DNA of 64,000 nt from Heterobilharzia americana (taxonomy: Eukaryota > Platyhelminthes > Trematoda > Strigeidida > Schistosomatidae). The notes beneath the pieces are model-generated. The model was given only the letters and a program-made list of their open reading frames with translations, was not told the DNA's origin and made no database searches. The position numbers and the translations under genes were made by a program. Where the stretch lies: contig OX104129.1 in assembly GCA_944470555.2 (NCBI GenBank), positions 84,776,820-84,840,819 on the forward strand, in the 5' to 3' direction. Below are positions 43,456 to 55,926 of the stretch, piece by piece; within the stretch, counting starts at the first letter, position 1, and each line of letters begins with the position of its first letter.

Positions 43456-46432
43456 TTTGAAAGACATTGTATTAAAAACCCACAAACTAAGGTTGGTGAC
43501 TGCCAATTTACAATACTCTATATTACTCATTCTCACTTCACTATTTAAGTGTAGGTTCATCAATTACAAACTTAACAGCACACAATAGTACGAAAACCAA
43601 CAAAACAAAGACAATGCTGCAAAGCGGAAAGATGGTTTCCAGTCATCCTGAAACAAGGTTTAGCATGCCAATGTGGTACATTTTGTGAATTACTGTACTT
43701 TCTCCATAGATGGGCGTGGATTTCTAGCTGTAACAAAGCGATCTCGTAAGTACGTTAGAGTTTCGCAACAATATGGTCTTTAGAGAAAACATGTTGGCGA
43801 GTATAGCTCAAATTGAAAAAATGTATTGTGGAGTGGAATGAAGAGAGGACTCACAAGCGTCAGTGAGATAACCTATCGCTATCTTTCCCCCACTTGCCTG
43901 TCTAATTTCGATGAAACGAAATTCGAATCTTCTTAGTAGATCTACTTCAGTGAGACAGAGCTTTCAATGAATCCATTGTCTTAACTTATGTCCATCAGAC
44001 CCCGATAGGCAGTAGTTTTATCAGAATAGTCACAACTCACTTAAGTTGCTTACCTCACAACCGATCTTGTCACAAAGTTGTGGAACAGTTGTTTCAGACA
44101 ATCAAAACTTCTTAAAGTCAACCTCGGTGCCACATAACATGAGCTCTCAAGCAATAACTCCTAGAATACGGAAGATGTAGTGCGAAATATTGGAATGCTG
44201 AAATGATGCCGTGCTACGTACTAGTACCGATGGTAATATCCTGTAGTGACAAACAAATCCATGAAACCAGTGGACTGTAGTTTGACGATATTCAGCACAT
44301 ATGCTGATGCTCATAATTGCAACGAACTTCTTTAGCTACAGGTATATGGCCAGTCATCTATGCTAGTTAGAACACTGTTACGTTACGCTGCATTCCTCTG
44401 CAATGATCTACTATCCAGTTAGTCCACGCATCTCATTTTCTTATCATCTTTCAGTTCATCTGTCCAGCAACCAAGTTATTTTCTTCCTAATACCCGTACT
44501 TGTCAGTTCAACGATTTAATGACGCTAACCGAAATATCACTCGCGACTCCTTAAACGGATTTCACGAGTCAAGAGAAACTGGTCATTTCCGTTGTAGGTT
44601 ACGGTGTTGTTTATAAAAGCCCTCATGATAACGATAATAATTGACAACAAGAAGGGCATTTTTCAGTTATCACACTCAAGTGAGACGAAACGCATCGTCA
44701 AGCAACTCTATGCACAGGTAAAACAGCATGAAGTGTAAATCATCTTTCCAAGGGGTTTTATTCACCCACAGAAACTGTCTACACTCACTTATATGTGCAA
44801 AAGAAAGTAAACAAGGAGAGACTGAGTCTTATAGGAGTGTTTACCGTGAAGATCATACATCTCAGCAGATCCACAGCTTTCAGTAACAGGGACAGCAGAC
44901 TATCAGCCCTTGTCTACCTGTACAATAATGATCTTTATTTAGGTCTATTTCTCTTTGAATATGATCATCGAAGGAGCTAATAAAGTTAATTTCCGCAAGA
45001 TGGGTATATGGATTCATATTGCATTTCTAAGCAACACATTAAATGTGACTCAATGTCTTTGCTTCACCTTCGTCTCTATTTTGTATCTTGCTTGTAAACC
45101 AAATAGGAGTTCCTTTGTCTACTAAGTGGTGGGTTCACTTTATATTTTATGAACTATTGCAGTGTGTCTATTACAATCTGACTAACCTGTGTAGGTCAGG
45201 TCAAATTCAATTTCTCCTACATGCCACTGTCATAAGATCGCACAGATATCCAGCACAGCTTGAATTCACAAGGAATATAAACTTACCTCGAGCTCACGAA
45301 GACATGTGTCACTTTTGAATGCGTCTACAATCTCAAGGTCATGAATCGTTAATGATCAGAGGATATAAAAAGCTGTTGATGTGAGACACCACACTAGATA
45401 CAGGGGAAACCGATCGAAGTTTACTGATTATTTGTATTTATCCCTATGCAATTCTCTCTGTCGTAGCTACTTTTTCTGCGGTTTCTGGACACACTTTTGG
45501 TATTCCACTGCGTATATTTGAACTTGTGGTGTCATCAGTGTCAACGTCAGTCTCCAAGGCTTTAGATTTGTCACCTGTGCGCCTTACCGCGCTTAAAACT
45601 GTCAGGTGGATTACTGTATTTTAGGACACCTTGAGGGTTGAAATATATGCATCATTTGTATTATCTTGTGGGACAGCAGTGCACCCTGAGTAGATTGGGT
45701 TTAATTAAATTCACGAGGATCCAGCAGTAGGTTTGACAGCATGCCACACATGACCGTCTTGCAGAATGCATTCATGTAGGACCCCTTTAGGGATACGCGT
45801 TTTGCTTCCATCCAGGACTGTTCCCTTCCCTACCCAGCTTTCATAGATGACTCTTGCGAAAAATAATTTTATCTTCCCTCCCCTCCAAGTAGTGACCGCT
45901 CGGTTCTGTCCTTCAGGTTCAGAGTTAGTCAAGTGGTCTATATCCACGTTCAGTTTAGTGTGAAGGTGTGTGAATATTTCGTCTATCAGGGTATAAGCTA
46001 ACTTTCTGGACTACTGAGTTTGTACTGGCTCTTCTATTAATGGTGAGTGATTCAAGCCCAATAGGAGCTACTAGCGGCTACACCTGAGTTGTCTCCAAGG
46101 TCGTACCTTGCGTATCAGCGAATTTTCCCCAGCGGAAGTGCAAACGGGTTAAGAGGCACCTTAGCACCTCGGGAAAGGTCATAGAACCCGCTAAAGTCTA
46201 CCGGTTCAGAGCGGCTCAGAATCAAATATTATGGCTCTTAGAACTCTAACGAAGCCCTGATCGCAATGTCAAGGAGATCACACGAAAAAACTCGTCAAAG
46301 GTTCTTTCCGATGTCGTGAGGCAAGTTCAGCTGTCTTCAAGAGAAGAACCTGCATGGTCGAAGTCATGCCAACAGTACGTACCGATGGAGGCTGAAGAGA
46401 AGAAGAGGAAGATAGCTCATTTAAAGCCGAAG
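43456..46432 (+). repeat. Large repeat unit, copy 2 (part shared with copy 1)
   Basis: This is the direct repeat of 36,087-39,065. Copy 2 continues without interruption into the inverted-arm region to about 49,915, so it is the longest version (about 6.46 kb) in the window. The minus-strand frame 45,711-45,947 (78 residues, with the stretch GKGTVLDGSKTRIPKGVLHE) is identical in all three copies but matches nothing I recognise. Confidence 0.9.
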
Positions 46433-46659
46433 TTGTGTTACATCGGTTTAACCAAGCGTTCTGAGGTTACGGTGGTGAATGCCCTATAGCTCCTCCTGAG
46501 CTTAACCCAAGAATGGCACCAATGACGTTGATAATAAATTTGTCGACTGTGTCAGGATCCAATCCATGGTACGTCTAGTGGTTCGTATGAGCTCCAACCA
46601 TAGGCAGACAATTGTACATACCACCTACCGTTCCATCGAACTGGTTGAAATCATCAGTG

Positions 46660-47070
46660 GATCAGGAGGATGCTATTATCAGTCCGGCCTGCATCTCATC
46701 GCGAACTATCGCCCCATTAGTTCGACCAGCACAATCGTCAAGTCAAGAGAAAAGACCATCGCCGAGTACTTCGAAAACCCGTTGAAATAAATCAGTTTCT
46801 GGTTGACGGACAATATGATCACAATGATTTCAGTAATCTTCTCAGCAACGCTCCTAATGCAGGGCTTCCAACAACGCTGGGAAGCTTCAGAATCCACCGG
46901 TGGTTGAGAGACCGGTACGAGGAAATTTTCAGAGACTGAAAGTAGAGGACCATCAGTACTGGAATGCCGCTCCAATGGAAACAAGTGGCGTAGCCAACCT
47001 TCTCCTGCTCAGTCGTCGAGCTACTGACAGAGGCAGGGCTATCTAGTTTTACGTTCACAGATGACGTCAG
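46660..47070 (+). pseudogene. Decayed CR1-like reverse transcriptase inside the large repeat
   Basis: LIANYRPISSTSTIVKSREK (around 46,695-46,750) matches the NYRPISLTS block of LINE reverse transcriptases. About 120 codons later, ISTGMPLQWKQ stands where such proteins have SGVPQGSVLGP, and FTFTDDV stands where they have the FADD motif. The spacing is right. Several stops and at least one frame change break it. The inverted copy lies at 62,284-62,694. The clade call is inference from motif style. Confidence 0.55.
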
Positions 47071-47764
47071 AACCTAGACAACCGTGAACAGCAGCGGAGG
47101 CAGGCCACTACTATGGGAAAGCTAGTATTCATCAGCCAAAAGACCCTAAGGTTGCCACTCCGAAGTGAGTGGCTGGTTTGTTCGAGGACCGAGGCGCTGA
47201 AAGCATTTTCTGATATTGGGTTGCGAGACAGTTATCCTGACTCGCACTGAAATGGCACTAGGGTTCACAGGTTAATCAAAGAAAGCAAATGGTCAAGAAA
47301 AATACCACGCGAAAAGAAAGCGACCAGAGAGTCAGTAGGAAATGACGGATTCAGAGAAAGGGTAAGGAGGGACATGGTGGGGGGTGATTTACATGAATAG
47401 TCAGTCAACAGGAAGTCCAAAATTGGGAAATAAGCAGGCAAATTGTCGTAGGAGGGGTGAAAATAGGAATAGTAGTGATGTCAACGGCGATGAGATAACT
47501 GGAAACGTAAGGCGCCCAAGGGGGAGAGAGGAGAAGTGGGTTGTTACGGAGAGATAGATGACTGATCCGTGTCGATAATATAGGTGACAACGAAAAACAA
47601 TTAGCATGGAGCAAAATAAAATGTTGAACTGATGGGATGTTCGTTTCTTGCCTCAGCCCACTCCGCACCCCAACTGGATGAGAGCGATCCATCTTGTAGC
47701 CGTTCAACCTTTTCTTGAAGTCTTATAGAGGTTGAGCGCTGCGAACTTCATCAAATAGTGCCCT

Positions 47765-48310
47765 CTAGGGGCCAACCACGCGAATACAGGTGTTACAACA
47801 GGTAGAATTTGTTCTTTGACGAGCCATCCTGGTTAAGTTTTGGGGAGGGTCACCATGATGACCATAGGGAAATACCACTACTCTCAAATGGTTTCGACTG
47901 ACCAAAGTCTTGTGAACTGTCACTAAGCCGCCATGCATTGCATGTTGACTGGTTTTGTCAAGGCCCAGCCAATTTAGACTGTCCCCGTGAGATCTTCGAC
48001 ACACCCCCACAATACCTTCTATGGTTCGTCTCTCCACTTTTTCGGGAGGTGTTCGCACCGGTTTTCCGGTGTGGTGGTTTAGTGACGTTGCAAACTTCAG
48101 GGCTGGATCAAATGTAGGTCTTCTTGAGCTTATGAAGGGCATCGGGGTGAAGGCAACTGGTTCTCTATGCACTAAGCGCATGACCACGTAGTCCATGAAG
48201 GCGTCTTGCAGATAGTTTGGGGCGCTTTTCGGGTAGTTAGCCAAGATAATAACAACAATAATATATTTCGAGCAATGAATTACACGGACACATGCCATTT
48301 TTACAGGCAA
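47765..48310 (-). CDS. Unidentified 181-residue open frame in the large repeat
   Basis: I do not recognise this protein. It is the longest open frame of the unit, and an identical one occurs at 61,044-61,589 in the inverted arm. It begins with a hydrophobic stretch (IIVVIILANYPKSAPNY) that could be a weak membrane anchor. The middle is basic and proline-rich (TPPEKVERRTIEG), and it ends with CCNTCIRV, a cysteine cluster. The identity of the two copies reflects recent duplication, not selection. It may be chance or part of a decayed transposon protein. Confidence 0.25.
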   Translation of the reverse strand: MPVKMACVRVIHCSKYIIVVIILANYPKSAPNYLQDAFMDYVVMRLVHREPVAFTPMPFISSRRPTFDPALKFATSLNHHTGKPVRTPPEKVERRTIEGIVGVCRRSHGDSLNWLGLDKTSQHAMHGGLVTVHKTLVSRNHLRVVVFPYGHHGDPPQNLTRMARQRTNSTCCNTCIRVVGP

Positions 48311-49915
48311 TATCCAAATGTTATCTTCTTATTGAAGCTGCAAAAGTTTAGAAAGAAACGAATCATCGTGCCATACATGGTCTTCCGGAGCAAACGGTTG
48401 TCTGGATACTACTTGTCACAACTATTGGATAGGAGCGATATCGTTAAACAACACTGATGAAAGTAAATGAGGGTATAATCACTCAGTATGGGAAGATATA
48501 GTAAGTCGGGGAATCTATAAGAGTATATTGCACATCGAATGTTGAGAACAGACGAATCCGGAGGCGTCTGTATTCAATAAGTTTGTACTATATGGATGGC
48601 AAGTGAAACTGGGATAGATGGAGGACACAAATTTGGGTTTGATATTGAGCTGTGTCACGCGGAGTGTAGCAATTGTTTTGGCCTACAATGTTGTCAGCAG
48701 AGTCATTTGAATATGTAAAGTCAGGCACGTAATTCTATTCAGCTGCTGTTGTCATATCATGGTGGAGAATATAAGAGGTTTCACCATCGAACCATTCACC
48801 GAGACTTCTAGGTCGGCGCATCATATGGAGTCACTGTCGCTTAGCTCCGTTTTCAGGCGAGTGGTTGTCAGGACCGAAAGAACTTGAATGCTCGGATGCA
48901 AATGGCATTTTCTACCAACATTTCTATTTGCTCTCCCAATTGCAGCTATGTACTCAGGAGAGGTTGTAGTCTGGGACGAATTGTCTAGCTCCTGGTGATT
49001 TCGCATCTATGGGCGGTAAAAGATGATAGTTCTCACGTGTTGAATAGAAGCTCGAAGTGCACCTCGGTGCCCAGTGCGTTGATATGATCTGCCATCATGA
49101 TCTGTGCATCGGGAGATAAAGAGAAAAATAGAGGCGTGGGAAGTGAAGTTAGTTGTCTTTGAATTTGGGGAGTAATATTGAGGACTAGAGTATCTTAAGA
49201 GGACACAGGGAGTAAAGGGCTATGTAGTTTTATATTTCACCTGTAGAATACCCTTGAGGTCTTATGTAGTACATTTCTTGCATCCTAGTTTAAGCTGTAT
49301 TACAAATGCTTGTAGACGGTGACTTTGTTTTGCATTTGTGTGCCAGTGGGAGCTCAGATATACTCTCATATGGTTCGGGGAAGATAGTTACCATAATCCC
49401 GAGAGAAGGGCTTATATTGAGTCTAACGACCTCAGATAAGGGTGGTTTCCATAAGTCACCACCACCAGACCTGGCATCTTGCTTTGAGCATTTCTCCATT
49501 ATCTTAGTTCATCACCACTTTACCTGTGCCATGTGCTGGCATTGCTTTCCTCCATCAGCCCCTGCTGTCCTTGTCAACAGAAGTGGCACGGCTGGCATGG
49601 AGGAGGTTAGAGATTGTTGCACTGGTCATCAGGTACCCGATGTTATTCGACGAGATCCAAAAATTTGAAATTGGCAGAGACCTAGAAGTTGTGGTGCGCC
49701 ATTCAGTTGACGCAAACTACCGGAAAGTTGAAGGCAGAAAGCCTCCTCTTCGCTTAAGGAATGCTGAAGCAGATCACAACTGGTAATATGCAGCGTTCAG
49801 ACATTGTTTCAGAGCAGATGAATGCTTTTCTGCACGAAGTTCTGATGGCTTTTCAAGAGCGACATGGTGTGATTTGTAATGTATCTGTGATTCCCATGCC
49901 GTATAGTGTAGGAGG

Positions 49916-50595
49916 CTCTTCAGATTGTTGGTATGCAAAGTCGCTTGCCGGGTTCCCAGGTGGTGTCAACGGCTCAAATGTTTAAGCTATCTGGCTATTT
50001 TTTCTTGAATGGCCATCTCAACCCTACGAGAATCTTGGTCATGCGGGTGGACCCCTGAGCGCATCCCTTAACTTACAGAGTCCAACAGGAGAACGAATGC
50101 AAGCATCAGTACTAAATATCACCAACATCTTCATCAGAAGTTTGACCATGAAGAACTACTCGCCGCTTCAGCCGATCTGTGCCAGTAGGTTTATGAAGAT
50201 CATGACGTGATATCTCCTAGAAGCTAAAAAAGAACGGCTTCGCGAACATTTTAGAATACGCTAACTGATCTGAGTGGTTCTTGGTTGTCTTTACTTATTC
50301 CGGCACGTCGCTGAATATGGTATTTTAGTCAATAGAGCAGAAAACCGACTTCAACCTTCGCTTTTCCTTAGCGTCATCTCTATTGCCCGCCACGCGTGAT
50401 TTGGTTAAAGCAGACGTGGATTGACTTTACAAAATGCACCGAAACATATATGGCGAGAATGATTACACCATAGAGAAACCATTGACTGAGGAAGTTAGGA
50501 AATCTGAAAGAAAAACTGCTACCACACCGTTATGCTACATCAGGTATGTTAATATTTTCGTTGCATTCTTTCAGGTTGTCACATATGGACCCATG
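49916..50595. other. Unassigned sequence between repeat arm and LINE
   Basis: No motif is recognised in the broken frames here. It could be the 5' part of a CR1-type element. Confidence 0.4.
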
Positions 50596-50895
50596 GACTA
50601 CTTTACCACAGCCTCACTAACAGACACACTCACCTTTCTACAGAATTATAGAGCTATGTCTTAATACTATCGCCCCCTCGAAAACAGTTAGGGTTTATAA
50701 GCAGCCAGACCCATATTTCCCTAAAATATTCCGCAATAAACTTGGAAAATTATCATCACAGTGCCACGGGTCAAAAGACTTCGTGTCACTGCACTCAGTT
50801 TATGAGACCTAAGAACCTATTAGGACACTACGTGCGAAACCCGTAGTAAACGAAGAGGTTCGCCCTCGCATGTCCGCATTTTAATTTCAACGTCT
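50596..50895 (+). mobile_element. CR1-type LINE fragment duplicating 52,030-52,290
   Basis: ACTTTACCACAGCCTCA, CGCCCCCTCGAAAACAGTTA, CAGCCAGACCCATATTTCCC and AAAGACTTCGTGTCACTGCA occur in both places, in the same order. Divergence is clearly higher than in the large repeats. It represents the endonuclease-to-reverse-transcriptase linker of a second copy of the same LINE. Confidence 0.8.
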
Positions 50896-50936
50896 ACTCA
50901 ACGAGTTCTTTCTTTTCACGGATATCTGTAAATTTC

Positions 50937-51194
50937 TTGACATTCGTACTATACCCACAAATACGAAGCATAGCGGGACGAACGGCGCACAACAATGGTC
51001 TAGCCATTGCGTCCACCGTGGACGCACTCAGACTTCTAAATGTAAGAATCGGTTTTATTAAAGCCCACCAGTTTTTTAGTGCAGATGGCTTTACGATTGC
51101 TTACAAGGGCTTGAATACTGGCTCCTCTCCGTATGATGAACTAAAAGAATACTGTTTACCTCTCATAGCCACTGCAGTACTCCTTCCCCCGTGA
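50937..51194 (+). pseudogene. Possible first-ORF tail of the CR1-type LINE
   Basis: An 85-residue open stretch (GLAIASTVDALRLLNV, then FSADGFTIAYKGLNTGSSPY) sits immediately before the endonuclease frame, where the first ORF of CR1 elements ends. It has no diagnostic motif, so the assignment is by position only. Confidence 0.35.
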
Positions 51195-51216
51195 AAAACT
51201 AAGTGATCATATACTT

Positions 51217-51990
51217 GTGGGGGACAGAAACTCACCAGTTACACCGGTACACCCCACTGTTAAGTCCTGTTACGTCCGAGATATAGGTAGTGCATCGTCT
51301 AGCGAACTGAATACCGGAAATTCTTCCGCTTGCCGAGGCTCAAGAGACATAGCAAGTTACTTCGCAAGCCATAGTAGCCTTTTCACGCTTCTACTTATTA
51401 ATGCTTGCTCGTTACTTAAGAAAATATCCGACCTCAGAACAATAGTTTTGCTAACCAAACCCACTGCAGTGTTAGTTACTGAATCATGGTTCACTGACTC
51501 AATCCTAGACGTGGGCCTGTGTACAGATGGTTATACTCTGCAACGCACTAATCGTGACCACAGGCGTGGTGCAGGCTGTTTGGTCTATGTGTGTAGCCTT
51601 GCTACTCCAAATGAGATTGAAGATGAAGTCTTCAATGGTCTTCTGGACTCACTTTGGATCGTTATAAACGGTACCAACTATAAAATCCTCATGGATTGTG
51701 TTTATAGAGCACCATGTTCAACAAAAGAAAATGATGAACCGATGGCTAGATCATTTGTTCACGCTGGATTCCTCACTGGTGACTTCAAACAGATTGCAGG
51801 CGACTTTAACTTACCTGAAGTTAACGGAGAGGTCAGTCGCAGCCCACAAAGCTCTGATGGAATACTTGCTGTCACAGATATCTATGGCTGGAAGCAATAC
51901 ACCCAGCAACCCACGCATGGAGATAGTATACCGAACCTAGTCTTTTGCTGTGATATCCCTATCACCACCCACGTTAGTGGCGAATTTTAG
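51217..51990 (+). pseudogene. CR1-type LINE endonuclease domain (APE-like)
   Basis: The 257-residue frame contains the apurinic-endonuclease-like blocks in order: LLINACSLLKKISDL (about residues 65-80), VLVTESWFTD with the catalytic E (about 93-102), RGAGCLVYV, YRAP, and GDFNLPEVNG (about 197-206). The terminal block reads IPNLVF, where LDLVF is usual, and the final SDH is not reached before the stop. In an intact LINE this domain nicks target DNA to prime reverse transcription. It is separated by frameshift from the reverse transcriptase downstream. Confidence 0.8.
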
Positions 51991-52029
51991 GAAGTGCTCA
52001 TCGAGCTACTCAGGTGCTCTCTATGGGAT

Positions 52030-53405
52030 GCCTACTTTACCACAGCCTCAATAACATACAAACCCTGACTTTTCCACAGGAACATAGAGCTGTGTATATC
52101 GCCCCCTCGAAAACAGTTAGGGTTCATGAACAGCCAGACCCATATTTCCCTAAAACATTTCGCAATAAACTTAGGAAACTATCATCACATTACCAGTCGT
52201 CGAAAGACTTCGTGTCACTGCACTTAATTCATTAGAATTACAAATCTATCACGACACTGCGTGCGAAACATGCAGTAAACGATGAGATCGTCGCCCTCAA
52301 AAGTGGCTCTAGAATACACAAATTGACATCCCTTCTGAGTAAACGTCTGAAGCCATCAACGGATGTAGCCTATTTACTACATAATGGGGTGATACACGAC
52401 GATCCCCTCAAGATTAATGAACTGTTTAGCGAATCATTCGCTAATTTCAACCCTAATGACCTCAACCACACTAGCTTTACACAAATTGCCACTAGTCCAT
52501 GTACTAGAGTGGAGTTCACTATCAAAGGCATCACTGAGGCTATCGAAAGCCTGAAACTATCGACAGGTACGGGGATAGATGGCCTAAACACAGTAGTCAT
52601 CAGAAACAGTGGTGATGATGTGCCACTGTTCTTGCTTACGATATTCACACTATCGGCGGGAAGTGAAGAGTATCCCAGCGAGTGGAAAACTAGCTTTATA
52701 ACTCCTCGCTACAAGTCCGGTGACAAAGCGAATGTTGAGAACTACAGACCTATCAACATACCGCCAGTCATTTCCTGAATTATGGAAACAGTGATTAAGA
52801 GCAGCATGTCCGACTACCTACTTAGAGAAAACCTTATCACAAATTCTCAGCAAGGCCTCATCAAAAACCGGTCTTGCGTTACTTGCCATGTCGACTTCTT
52901 CAACCTCATCACTAGTAGCCGCGAGGAACGTAAAACCGTCATTGTTCTGTACTTTGATATATCAAAGGCGTTTGAGAAGGTGCCACACAGTATCCTCCCT
53001 GATAAGCTACAATCGACTGGCATCCATGACCTTTTACTTCACTGGCTAAAATCATTTCTTAGTGATGGAAGACAAACCCCCAAAGCAAATCCTATGCAGT
53101 CTACACCTAGGCTCATAACTAGTGGAGTAATACAGGGTAATGTCCTTGGACCTTTGTCGTTCATAATTTATACTAATGGTGTATGCAAGCGCTTCACTGA
53201 AGGGGAAACATTTATATACGCTGATGACCTTAAGGTTGTATACTAATGTCACACCCATGAACTAGGTAATACGCTATCTACTGCTAGCCAAGAACTAGGT
53301 GAGGTTGCGAAATGGTGTGACGAGTCCCATCTCCAGCTCAACACTAATAAATGTGGTTGGCTTAGCGTAGGCAGCGATAACCTGGATGTGTCTCTCGAAG
53401 CTACC
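52030..53405 (+). pseudogene. CR1-type LINE reverse transcriptase, broken by stops
   Basis: One reading frame covers TGIDGLNTVVI, VENYRPINIPPVIS, then MSDYLLRENLITNSQQGLIK, FDISKAFEKVPH (catalytic D), TSGVIQGNVLGPLSFIIYTN and FIYADDLKVV (catalytic YADD at about 53,217-53,228). In-frame stops fall at 52,776-52,778, 53,244-53,246 and 53,403-53,405. The frame continues past the second stop as ELGEVAKWCDESHLQLNTNK, which confirms one ancestral gene. A frameshift separates it from the endonuclease upstream. It is non-functional as it stands. Confidence 0.85.
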
Positions 53406-53800
53406 TAAACGTTCTTCGGTGCTAAAACTTGGTCTAAGATATTCCAGTGACTTAACATTCTCTGAGCAGACGGCCTGTAACACACCTAGGTCACGTGTAC
53501 TCCTTGGACGCATAGTCAGTAGCCTTTATAGCCCTGAATCAAGGGTCCTACTCTACAAAGTGAGCATCCATCCAATTTCAGAGTGCTGCCCGTTTATCTT
53601 AAGTGGCTTTTGAATAAGCGACAAGGGAGAAATTGAAGGAGTACAACGTTACTTTACGCTAAGAACACTACGAACTGACCTCAGCCCAGACTATATCTCC
53701 GGATGCAGCATGCTAGGACTAGGACCTATTTGGGAGGAGCGACTTGAAATGAATCTCATATTTTACTATAAATTACTTGGTAGGCGAGTGCACTGATGTG
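53406..53800 (+). pseudogene. CR1-type LINE C-terminal region
   Basis: In a shifted frame: LGLRYSSDLTFSEQTACNTP, VLLGRIVSSLYSPESRVLLY, VSIHPISECCPFILSGF, then after a stop GEIEGVQRYFTLR and LGLGPIWEERLEMNLIFYYK. These are the usual thumb and tail blocks of CR1/Jockey-like proteins. The element's 3' end is probably near 53,950, but no clear tail or target duplication was found. Confidence 0.75.
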
Positions 53801-55900
53801 GCCCGGAAATTAAAATGGTTGTGACATCTACTCACTAATCACATAATCACAACCTGTTGGCGGAAAATGAGCACCGAATAGAAACTTCTCTCTTTCCCAA
53901 GTCGGATCGCTTGATAACTTTCTTTTCCACATCTGCCCATGTTCCTTCTTTTTTCCTTTTTGCAGCGACAGGTCGATGAGTTCAATTGATGCTAGATTTC
54001 AGTCTGAACATGACTACTTGGTGGAAAGAATACCTACTCTGTGACGTCAAGAATTATCAGACGGCTCCCAGTTTTTGGTGATTTCCGGAACATCTTCAAA
54101 ATTAACCCACCCACTGGTCAAGATTCTTCTAGCAAAGAACCGTTTGAATTTCCCGACGGTTGTGTAACGCAGATGGTTTTAACAAATGATCAAACTGGAG
54201 ACCAATACGCTAGCTGATTTTTAAGGTGAATTACTTGCAGTAACCCGACACTACGTGGTTCTAGCTCTCTATGTCAAGTGATTTTTACAGATGGAAGCCA
54301 CTGTGTGTCAAATATACTTCTGATATGATGCTCCCCATATTAATGAGAGAAATGCCCGAAGTCTACTATAACCACTTGTTACGTCAAATCCACTGAGTAG
54401 CACGTAGCGAAGGCACGCATTTCTGGGGCCTCCAAAACCCAAAGTGAAACCAACCAAATCCAAAACAACTGGTTGTCAAAAAAATGCATGTTCGAACAGT
54501 AAGACAACCCGAGAAAATTGTTCCTTGCAACAAAATATATGTGCAAGACTTATTTACAAACCTTCAATTTTGACGGCTATTGCGGTTTTTGCCCGAAACG
54601 AAACAAATTGGTGACGCTAATCGAGACAACAGGCTCAGTATCGTTGTACAGGCAAATTGAATTAAGTCAAACAAAATGAGTAGTCAGTGTTTTTGAATAC
54701 ATTACGGGATCAATTTCAAAACATACTCAACACTACTGCTATTTTGACAATTAACCCTTTCAACGTCTATTTCCGTGCTCTACGAAAAGTATTCCCAGCT
54801 GTAGTATTCCTGTAGTTACCCTAAAATGTAACATGGTGAACTGGAAATGCATTGATTTAAATATTCGCTCTGGTTATATGGCTGTGGATGCCCACTGACA
54901 TTCCAGATCATATACATGGGTCCTTTGTAGTTAAAAAGACTAAAATCGGAAGAGCTTTCTGACAAGTGGATGGTTACGCTGCCAAATGAAAAACTATGCA
55001 ACTGGACTGACAATGCCTGCTGGCTATAACGCAAGCTTCGAGCATTGTGCGCTTTTGTTCCCAATGACGGAATTTATCTATGCGGTGGGAGTTAGTAAAC
55101 TCACGTCCGTGTCGTGAGTTGCAGAAGGTCTTAACGAGATTGTGATCCCCAGTGACCTTATGTGTAAATCACTTAGCACTTAACACCATTTTGTAAAGTT
55201 TCAAGAACTGCTAACCTGATGATGCCCGTAAAGTTATACCTCTCATGTTAAATCTGTTCTATGTGAATACAAATTATTATTACTGACTCCGTGCCAGCAA
55301 GATGCGGCAGAAGTGGTGACTTCTTCAGGCAGCATCCACGGTGGTGACTGCAGGAGGAAGAAAACGTTGTCACAGCTGGAGTTTCTAATGCTCTGGCCCC
55401 CGAAATAAGATGAGAAGCTGTCAGATTTAGCGGGAAATTTATTTCAAAATGATGAATGTCGCTAAAACAGCGTGCACATAGGAGGAGACCGACGCTGACC
55501 TTCACGGAAAGCCGAGTGGAAAGCCATAAAAACTGAGATTTCTTCTCACTGGTGGTCACCTACTAGTGGACACTGTGCACATTGAAAGCCGGTTCAGCAA
55601 TAGTCATGGCTCTGTGGGAGTTCTGTATCCATTAGTCGATGATAAACCGTGGCAAGAGGGCTCCCGGTTTAGCCCTTGCTAAGACAAGGCAAAATCATGA
55701 CCATAATCCAACGGCTTCCGATGGTGCTGTGGCCTAAAGACTGGATTTTCAACTCAAGTGATCACCACTGCGATTTAACGTTGGACGTCTCTGGTAGGGT
55801 GACTGATGACAGTATCTCCTTGGTGCCCAACATACTCAAAGCCAGGGCTCAGGGCCAAAACGAGTATCTGTGCGCCAATTACCAGACAGGAAGGAGGCAC
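53801..55900. other. Unassigned sequence between LINE and RTE insertion
   Basis: No coding or repeat assignment could be made. The frames at 54,816-55,064 and 55,248-55,559 (minus) have no motif. Confidence 0.4.
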
Positions 55901-55911
55901 TGAACAGATTA
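55901..55911. repeat. Target-site duplication, left copy
   Basis: TGAACAGATTA, identical to 59,142-59,152. It abuts the (TAA)n tail of the RTE element; the last bases could be shared with the tail. Confidence 0.85.
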
Positions 55912-55926
55912 TTATTATTATATTTA

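Larger units (their letters stand above)
45354..49915 (+). repeat. Left arm of a large inverted duplication
   Basis: Every landmark pairs with 59,439-64,000 so that positions sum to 109,354: 45,947/63,407, 47,058/62,296, 48,310/61,044, 49,286/60,068. No indels occur over about 4.5 kb, and differences are rare; one is at 49,785/59,569. The arm ends near TGATTCCCAT, after which the two sides diverge. The other end of the pairing lies beyond the window edge. Confidence 0.93.

Noticed and set aside
36087..49915. LTR retrotransposon or provirus, with the large repeats as LTRs
   Set aside because: The direct repeats are about 3 kb, lack TG...CA ends, and no protease or integrase motif is visible between them.
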